Assembly (NCBI RefSeq): GCF_902498785.1
Contig: NZ_LR701493.1
Coordinates: 107,359-171,358 of the forward strand
Origin: Sphingomonas sp. EC-HK361
GTDB lineage: Bacteria; Pseudomonadota; Alphaproteobacteria; Sphingomonadales; Sphingomonadaceae
Direction: 5' to 3'
DNA length: 64,000 nt
The position numbers and the translations under genes were made by a program. Within the stretch, counting starts at the first letter, position 1; each line of letters opens with the position of its first letter. The notes beneath the pieces are model-generated. The model made no database searches. It had not been told where the DNA came from and worked only from the letters and a program-made list of their open reading frames with translations. Below, piece after piece: positions 59,268 through 64,000 of the stretch.

Positions 59268-59738
59268 TTATGCGTCGGCGCTGTCCTTGCGCGCGCGCGG
59301 CTTCATCTTGGCGCCGGGCTTGCGGCCGAGCCCGATCTTCTTCGCCATCGCGCGGCGGGCTTCCGAATAGGACTGCGCGACCATCGGATAGTCGGTCTTC
59401 AGCCCGAAGCGCTCGCGATACTGTTCCGGGGTAAGCCCGTGGCCGGCAAGGTGGCGGCGCAGCGTCTTGTAGGGCTTGCCGTCGATCATCGAGATGATGT
59501 GATCCTTCGATGCCAGCGACTTGCGCACCGAAACCGCGGGGGCGGCGCCCTCCATCGGTTCGCTGGCGGCGGTTTCGGTCGTCGCCGGCTGGGCAAGCGC
59601 CGAGACTGCTTCGTGCATCTTGCCGAGAAAGGCGGGGACCTCTTCGACCGACGCGCGGGTGTTGGGATTCGACAGCCATGCGATCGTCAATTCCGTCGCA
59701 AGTTCAACGGCATCGATAGTCATAGTCTCATCGGTCAC
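59268..59738 (-). CDS. MucR/Ros-family regulator lacking the zinc cysteine
   Basis: A 156-residue DNA-binding regulator. The Ros/MucR domain is visible as HIISMIDGKPYKTLRRHLAGHGLTPEQYRERFGL, DYPMVAQSYSEARRAMAKKIGLGRKPG (both read as parts). In classical members a cysteine sits where this one has Ser-Met-Ile-Asp, so the first zinc ligand is Ser and only the Asp and the two His remain. Zinc-free MucR relatives are known from Mesorhizobium. ATG 59738 or the internal ATG 59723 may be the start. Targets are unknown; MucR proteins commonly control exopolysaccharide and surface genes. Confidence 0.88.
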   Translation of the reverse strand: MTDETMTIDAVELATELTIAWLSNPNTRASVEEVPAFLGKMHEAVSALAQPATTETAASEPMEGAAPAVSVRKSLASKDHIISMIDGKPYKTLRRHLAGHGLTPEQYRERFGLKTDYPMVAQSYSEARRAMAKKIGLGRKPGAKMKPRARKDSADA

Positions 59739-59855
59739 GATCGAAGGCTCCTTTTGTTCTACTGGGAGGTACCGGAGCGGTTATGGCGTCGTTCGACGCG
59801 GGCGTAAAGCAATCGATCACGCAAATTGCGCAATCCGGCGCGTTTTATCCCAATT

Positions 59856-60467
59856 CTATTGATGGCGATCGCTGCGTGGCTGCCACCGTAATACGCGCCA
59901 AAGATAAGCGCCGATGATGACAACGCTCAGACCGACCGCAACCGGGCCGACATATCGATCGAGCACCGTGAAACGCGAGCCGAAGAACAATCCGGCCCAG
60001 GCAAGGATGCTGTTCCAGATCACCGATCCTGCGAAGGTCCACACCAGAAACTTCCATAACGGCATCTTTACCATACCCGCGGGGAGCGAGATGATTGTGC
60101 GGAAGGTCGGCATGAAGCGGAATACGAACACGACCCACTGGCCGTGCTTCATGAAGAAGGTGTGGAGCCGCTCGACATCGCGCCAGTCCATGGTCAGCCA
60201 GCGCTGGTGGCGTTCGACAAACGGGCGAAAGCGCGCGTAGCCGATGTTGCGGCCGATATAATACCAGAAGTAATTGCCGATCGTCGTCCCCGCCGTTCCC
60301 CACAGGACCAGCGGCACGATCGCCATGTCGCCGCGCGCGACCGCCATGCCGCCAAGCCCCATGATGACTTCGGACGGGATGGGCGGGACGATATTCTCCA
60401 GCGCCATCAGCAGGAAGATGCCGAAATAGCCGCCCCAGGCGATCATATCGAGAATGATGTCGGTCAT
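59856..60467 (-). CDS. DedA-family membrane protein
   Basis: A 203-residue inner-membrane protein of the DedA/SNARE-associated family: LMALENIVPPIPSEVIMGLGG (conserved P-x-P-x-E motif), NYFWYYIGRNIG, FFMKHGQWVVFVFRFMPTFRTIISLPAG (the conserved FxRxxPxxR-like motif) and three later hydrophobic segments. DedA proteins are proposed proton-dependent lipid carriers or flippases, some acting on undecaprenyl phosphate. ATG 60467. It follows gshB on the same strand with a 41-bp gap. Confidence 0.92.
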   Translation of the reverse strand: MTDIILDMIAWGGYFGIFLLMALENIVPPIPSEVIMGLGGMAVARGDMAIVPLVLWGTAGTTIGNYFWYYIGRNIGYARFRPFVERHQRWLTMDWRDVERLHTFFMKHGQWVVFVFRFMPTFRTIISLPAGMVKMPLWKFLVWTFAGSVIWNSILAWAGLFFGSRFTVLDRYVGPVAVGLSVVIIGAYLWRVLRWQPRSDRHQ

Positions 60468-60508
60468 GGCGTCGGGGTTGAGCGCGCGGGTGCGGCGCGT
60501 GGTTCCCG

Positions 60509-61483
60509 TCAGTCGCCCGCGCGCGCGCTACCCAGCGCGGCGTGGCGCCGCTCGATCGCATCCCAGATCAGCGCCGCGACATCTGTGCCGTCGAAGCGTT
60601 CGATCGTGACGATGCCGGTGGGCGAGGTGACGTTGATCTCGGTCAGCCATTCGCCGCCGATCACGTCGATGCCGACGAAGAGGAGGCCGCGGCGTTTCAG
60701 TTCGGGGCCGAGCGCGTCGCAGATCTCGCGCTCGCGGGGCGTGAGTTCGGTCTTCTCCGCCGCGCCGCCGACGGCGAGGTTGGAGCGGAACTCGCCTTCG
60801 CCGGGCAGCCGGTTGATCGCGCCCGCGACCTCGCCGTCGACCAGCACGATGCGCTTGTCTCCCCTGGCGACGGCGGGGAGGAAGGCCTGCACCATGTGCG
60901 GCTCGCGCCAGGTGTGGTTGAAGACTTCGATGAGCGCGGAAAGGTTCTCGCCGTCCGGCCCGACGCGGAAGATCGCCTTGCCGCCATTGCCGTGGAGCGG
61001 CTTGATGACGATCGCGCCGTGGACTTTCAGGAATGCGCGCGCCTCGTCGAGGCTGCGGGTGACGAGCGTCGGCGGCATGAAGCGCGCATAATCGAGGACG
61101 AACACCTTTTCGGGCGCGTTGCGCACGCTCGCCGGATCGTTGACGACGAGCGTGCGGTCGGTGATCCGTTCGAGCAGGTGCGTCGCGGTGATGTAGCCGA
61201 GATCGAAGGGCGGGTCCTGCCGCATCAGCACCACGTCGGCGTCTTCGCCCAGATCGAGGCGGACGGACTCGCTTGCGGTGAAGTGATCGCCCGCTACGCG
61301 CCGGACGGTGACGGGGGTGGCTTTCGTCCAGAGATGCCCGTCCGACCAGTTCAGGTCCTCGGCCGCATAATGAAACATCCGGTGCCCGCGCGCCTGGCCC
61401 ACAAGCATGAGCGCGAACGAGCTGTCGCCGGCAATGTTGATCGAGGCGAGCGGGTCCATCTGGACGGCGACGGTCAAAGGCAT
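60509..61483 (-). CDS. gshB: Glutathione synthetase
   Basis: It joins gamma-glutamylcysteine and glycine with ATP. The 324-residue ATP-grasp protein shows VAVQMDPLASINIAGDSSFALML at the N-terminus, LMRQDPPFDLGYITATHLLE, IVIKPLHGNGGKAIFRV (ATP grasp) and VGIDVIGGEWLTEINVTSPTG, all collinear with E. coli GshB. ATG 61483 begins the conserved domain. The next gene downstream is dedA; the gene upstream is the VHL-like protein, 71 bp away. Confidence 0.96.
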   Translation of the reverse strand: MPLTVAVQMDPLASINIAGDSSFALMLVGQARGHRMFHYAAEDLNWSDGHLWTKATPVTVRRVAGDHFTASESVRLDLGEDADVVLMRQDPPFDLGYITATHLLERITDRTLVVNDPASVRNAPEKVFVLDYARFMPPTLVTRSLDEARAFLKVHGAIVIKPLHGNGGKAIFRVGPDGENLSALIEVFNHTWREPHMVQAFLPAVARGDKRIVLVDGEVAGAINRLPGEGEFRSNLAVGGAAEKTELTPREREICDALGPELKRRGLLFVGIDVIGGEWLTEINVTSPTGIVTIERFDGTDVAALIWDAIERRHAALGSARAGD

Positions 61484-61554
61484 GCGCGCGGTCTTAGCGG
61501 CGGAAGCGGGGCGGGGTAAGGGGGTGTGCGCGCTGGCGCCTGGTCCCGACAGCC

Positions 61555-62478
61555 CTAACGCCACAGGCGGGCGATCAGGCGCTCGCCTTCTGGATCATAG
61601 CGGGCGAGATCGGCGCGGGTGAACGGAAAGAAGTCGTTTCGTCCGAAATAGGCTTCGCTCAATTCGGCGAAATACTCCTGCGCATTCTGGCGGGCATAGG
61701 CATTGACGATCGAACCGTCATTGCGCTTCACTCCAAGATACAGCCGGCTGGCGATGGCATGATTATAGGCGGCGACAATGTCGGCGCGATCCTGCTGCGA
61801 GAGGCGTGCGTGATAGGAATGGGCGAGTTCGTGCAGCACGGCGCTGGGTTGCGTCTTGACCGTATCGACGAAGACTTCGGCATCGGACACTTCGATCGCG
61901 TCGACCAACTCGACCGTCCGGCCATGCGCGATGAGCCAGCCCGCATCGTAGTGGAACATGCTGCCGGGACCGGCGTGATCGTGGAGGAAGATCGGGGTCG
62001 AGCGCACTTGCGCCAGGGACGCCGGCGGCAGGGCGGCCTCTGTCTTCGCGAGCTTTCCGGCGAGGGTAGCGAAGGCGGCGCGCGCCGGACGGGTGGCGGG
62101 ATCGAGCGCCTGATCCACAAAGACATGCCATCCGGGGCGAACCTCGACGGGCCGGTATCGGCTGGTGCCGACGAACGTGCCATGGAGCACGTCGTCGATA
62201 CGGACGGTCATCGCACAGCGTCCCGCGGGATCGATCAGCGCAAAGGCATGACCGACATAGGTCTGTATCGATCGATATCCGGCGGGTGCGATGACACCTA
62301 AATCGACCCTGTTGCCCTGCGGGTCCAGCCACAGAAGCCGCATCGGGGTCGGCTCGCCGTTCTGAAACACGTGGCGCACCGCCGTGTCGGAAGTCTTGGG
62401 TGATCGATACGTCGAGAGATTGGCGCAGGCTGGCGGTGAGGCGGCGATGGACGCGAGATGCAACGCAACAGCCAGCAA
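61555..62478 (-). CDS. Secreted VHL-beta-like domain fused to an HExxH metallopeptidase
   Basis: A 307-residue protein read from TTG 62478, the first start after an in-frame stop, with AGGAGA six nucleotides upstream. Residues 1-19 look like a signal peptide. Residues about 24-97 resemble the VHL beta domain: YRSPKTSDTAVRHVFQN, LLWLDPQGNRV, APAGYRSIQTYVGHAFALID. The Y-x-G-H block lines up with the hydroxyproline-binding SYRGHLW of human VHL. The C-terminal half has a zinc site, VLHELAHSYHARL (HExxH, 216-220), with Glu residues in QEYFAELSEAYFGRNDFFPF as possible third ligand. Substrate and partners are unknown. Confidence 0.7.
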   Translation of the reverse strand: MLAVALHLASIAASPPACANLSTYRSPKTSDTAVRHVFQNGEPTPMRLLWLDPQGNRVDLGVIAPAGYRSIQTYVGHAFALIDPAGRCAMTVRIDDVLHGTFVGTSRYRPVEVRPGWHVFVDQALDPATRPARAAFATLAGKLAKTEAALPPASLAQVRSTPIFLHDHAGPGSMFHYDAGWLIAHGRTVELVDAIEVSDAEVFVDTVKTQPSAVLHELAHSYHARLSQQDRADIVAAYNHAIASRLYLGVKRNDGSIVNAYARQNAQEYFAELSEAYFGRNDFFPFTRADLARYDPEGERLIARLWR

Positions 62479-62652
62479 CGCTCATCTCCTCATTCGACGT
62501 TTGTCACGGATCACCTTGAATTGAGGCATTTGTGGGGTGGTCGCTGAGGCGCCGGCCGATACCGACCAAAGGTTGCGTTCGGGCGCGGTGGCACCCTGGC
62601 TCGCTCCCGGCCGCCGTTCATAGTAGAATGGCGCTGCGTGGGAGGAATACGA

Positions 62653-63588
62653 ATGAGCCTGGCGCCGCTTCCGCAATTTGACCGGCCGTTGCTGACCGAT
62701 GCCGGGCTCGAAACCGACATGATCTTCAATCGCGGGATCGATCTGCCGCATTTCGCGTCGATCATCCTGCTCAGGAGCGCGGAGGGCCGGCAAGCGCTCG
62801 AGGCGTATTTTTGCGGATTCCTGGACCTGGCCAGGCGAATGGGGAGCGGGCTCATTCTGGAGAGCGCCACGTGGCGGGCAAGTCCTGATTGGGCAGGCCC
62901 GCTCGGGATGTCCGGGGCGGAGCTCGATGGCTTGAATCGTGACGCGATCGACGTGTTGATCCGGCTGCGTCAGGCTTACGGATCAACGGTTGCGCCGATG
63001 ATCGTGAGCGGCTGCATCGGCCCGCGCGGAGATGGCTATGATCCCGGAAGAATCATGTCGGTGGAGGACGCCGAAAGCTACCACGCGCACCAGTCGAAGG
63101 TGCTGGCGAGCGCCGGCGCGGACATGCTGACCGGGATCACCATGACGAACATTCCCGAAGCGATCGGCATCGCGCGGGCCGCGCGGACGCTCGCGGTTCC
63201 GGTCGCAATCAGCTTTACCGTGGAGATGGATGGTCGGCTGCCCACCGGCGATAGCCTTGGCGACGCGGTAACGGCTGTCGATGAGGCGCTAAGCGGCTAT
63301 CCTGCTTATTACATGATCAACTGCGCGCACCCCAGCCACTTTGCTGCAACGCTTGATGACGGTGCGGAATGGACGTCGCGCATTCGCGGGATGCGGGCGA
63401 ACGCGTCGCGTTGCAGCCATGCCGAACTCGATGCGATGACCGAACTCGATATCGGCGACATGGCCGAGCTTGCGGCGCTTTACCGGGATATCAGGCACCG
63501 CCATCCGGGGATCACGGTGCTTGGCGGATGCTGCGGAACGGACTTGCGGCACATCACCGCAATCGCCGAGGCGTGCCTGGACTCCTGA
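62653..63588 (+). CDS. Homocysteine S-methyltransferase family protein
   Basis: A 311-residue TIM-barrel methyltransferase of the MmuM/BHMT type. It begins LLTDAGLETDMIFNRGIDLP, has LILESATWRASPDWA and VSGCIGPRGDGY, and ends with the zinc-binding pair GGCCGTDLRHI; a further cysteine (NCAHP) completes the usual three-cysteine site. It could methylate homocysteine from S-methylmethionine or a betaine, or act on another thiol. ATG 62653 is supported by GGAGGAATACGA upstream. The gene is divergent from the VHL-like gene with 174 bp between starts. Confidence 0.9.
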   Translation: MSLAPLPQFDRPLLTDAGLETDMIFNRGIDLPHFASIILLRSAEGRQALEAYFCGFLDLARRMGSGLILESATWRASPDWAGPLGMSGAELDGLNRDAIDVLIRLRQAYGSTVAPMIVSGCIGPRGDGYDPGRIMSVEDAESYHAHQSKVLASAGADMLTGITMTNIPEAIGIARAARTLAVPVAISFTVEMDGRLPTGDSLGDAVTAVDEALSGYPAYYMINCAHPSHFAATLDDGAEWTSRIRGMRANASRCSHAELDAMTELDIGDMAELAALYRDIRHRHPGITVLGGCCGTDLRHITAIAEACLDS

Positions 63589-63625
63589 TTGTCGGACACT
63601 CCGCGCGCTCGCATCGCGAACGGCG

Positions 63626-64000
63626 CTACCCCATCCACGCATTCTCGATATGCCGCGGGCGCGTGCCGGGGGCGAGGAGGAGGACGTCGATGCGGATGTC
63701 CTCGCCGGCCGTCGCGTAGCGCGGCGCGAGATAGCCGGCGGCGGCGGCGACGCGGGCGAGGCGGGGTTCGTCGATCGCGAAATCGAGTTCGGCGGCGGTC
63801 GCGCGGGTTTTTACTTCGACAAAGGCGATGAGCGCGCCGCGTTTGGCGACCAGGTCGACTTCGCCGACGGGGGTGCGGACGCGGCGGGCGAGGATCTGCC
63901 AGCCCTTGAGGCGCAACCACCACGCCGCGAGGCGCTCGCCGCGGCGGCCGGCGGCTTCGGCGGTGCGGCGTTTGTCGGTGGGGTTTGGGGTGGTTTTCGG
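63626..64000 (-). CDS. YraN/UPF0102 family protein, 3' part
   Basis: The gene runs off the window; 124 codons are visible. The frame is open from 64000, through a basic N-terminal helix (RTAEAAGRRGERLAAWWLRLKG), to the UPF0102 core: ILARRVRTPVGEVDLVAKRGALIAFVEVKTRA, which holds the D-x-n-E-x-K nuclease-like motif of the restriction endonuclease superfamily, and IDVLLLAPGTRPRHIENAW. The family is universal in proteobacteria and of unknown function. Only the start lies outside. Confidence 0.92.
   Translation of the reverse strand, partial: PKTTPNPTDKRRTAEAAGRRGERLAAWWLRLKGWQILARRVRTPVGEVDLVAKRGALIAFVEVKTRATAAELDFAIDEPRLARVAAAAGYLAPRYATAGEDIRIDVLLLAPGTRPRHIENAWMG

Overview
This is a GC-rich, gene-dense chromosomal window whose gene content points to an alphaproteobacterium of the order Sphingomonadales, most likely Sphingomonas or a close relative. 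The evidence is a TorF-family porin, a MucR/Ros-type regulator, a cysteine-free 41-residue ribosomal protein L36, a DUF3035 lipoprotein next to lspA, release factor 2 with an SPY rather than SPF anticodon motif, and many intergenic palindromes of the kind common in sphingomonads. I see no prophage, integrase, transposase, CRISPR array, rRNA or tRNA. About 66 protein genes fill roughly 93 percent of the sequence, and many neighbours overlap by 4 nt (ATGA or GTGA), so operons are easy to read.

Layout. 0-6.9 kb: the 5' part of a serine hydrolase, PBP1A (mrcA), prfB, a lipoprotein-like methyltransferase, a short RadC-type JAB protein, and thyA-folA. 7.0-11.9 kb: ribF-ileS-lspA-DUF3035 operon; ileS carries two in-frame insertions made of palindromic repeat DNA. 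12-17.4 kb: TorF porin, then the minus-strand operon Fe-S (6-4) photolyase-sseA-metC, with queF divergent. 17.5-21.1 kb: a GT4 glycosyltransferase with a C-terminal helical domain, followed by a GH130 phosphorylase. 21.1-25.1 kb: OPT transporter, hrcA, grpE and a small gene. 25.4-31.5 kb: ilvA, a 3-hydroxyisobutyrate dehydrogenase-type reductase, exported amidohydrolase, PilZ protein, and a nitronate monooxygenase-like protein with a cysteine-rich tail. 31.7-35.6 kb: pdhC (E2)-small membrane protein-thioesterase-lpdA (E3) operon, plus a universal stress protein. 35.6-42.3 kb: PepSY protein, pheA, membrane-anchored cytochrome c, LOG protein, extensin-like protein, serC-serA.

42.4-48.6 kb holds the most coherent accessory system: a BadF/BadG sugar kinase, NagA, a SIS-type glucosamine-6-phosphate deaminase, an FAD-linked D-lactate dehydrogenase, MurQ and a GntR/HutC regulator. 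Read together they form a complete route for N-acetylmuramic acid and GlcNAc. The kinase phosphorylates, MurQ splits MurNAc-6-P into GlcNAc-6-P and D-lactate, the dehydrogenase oxidises the D-lactate, and NagA plus the deaminase deliver fructose-6-P. A dyad-like site lies between the divergent deaminase and dehydrogenase genes.

48.8-64 kb: a DUF559 endonuclease-like gene flanked by repeats, UDP-glucose dehydrogenase and epimerase, NUDIX, purE-purK, a four-gene operon (DUF4136 lipoprotein-M14 carboxypeptidase-GNAT-gpmA), rpmJ, HAD phosphatase, S1/P1 nuclease, a zinc-ligand-poor MucR, DedA, gshB, a secreted protein that appears to join a VHL-beta domain to an HExxH metallopeptidase, a homocysteine S-methyltransferase, and the 3' part of yraN.

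All calls rest on reading the sequence and on recall of protein families. No database search was run.
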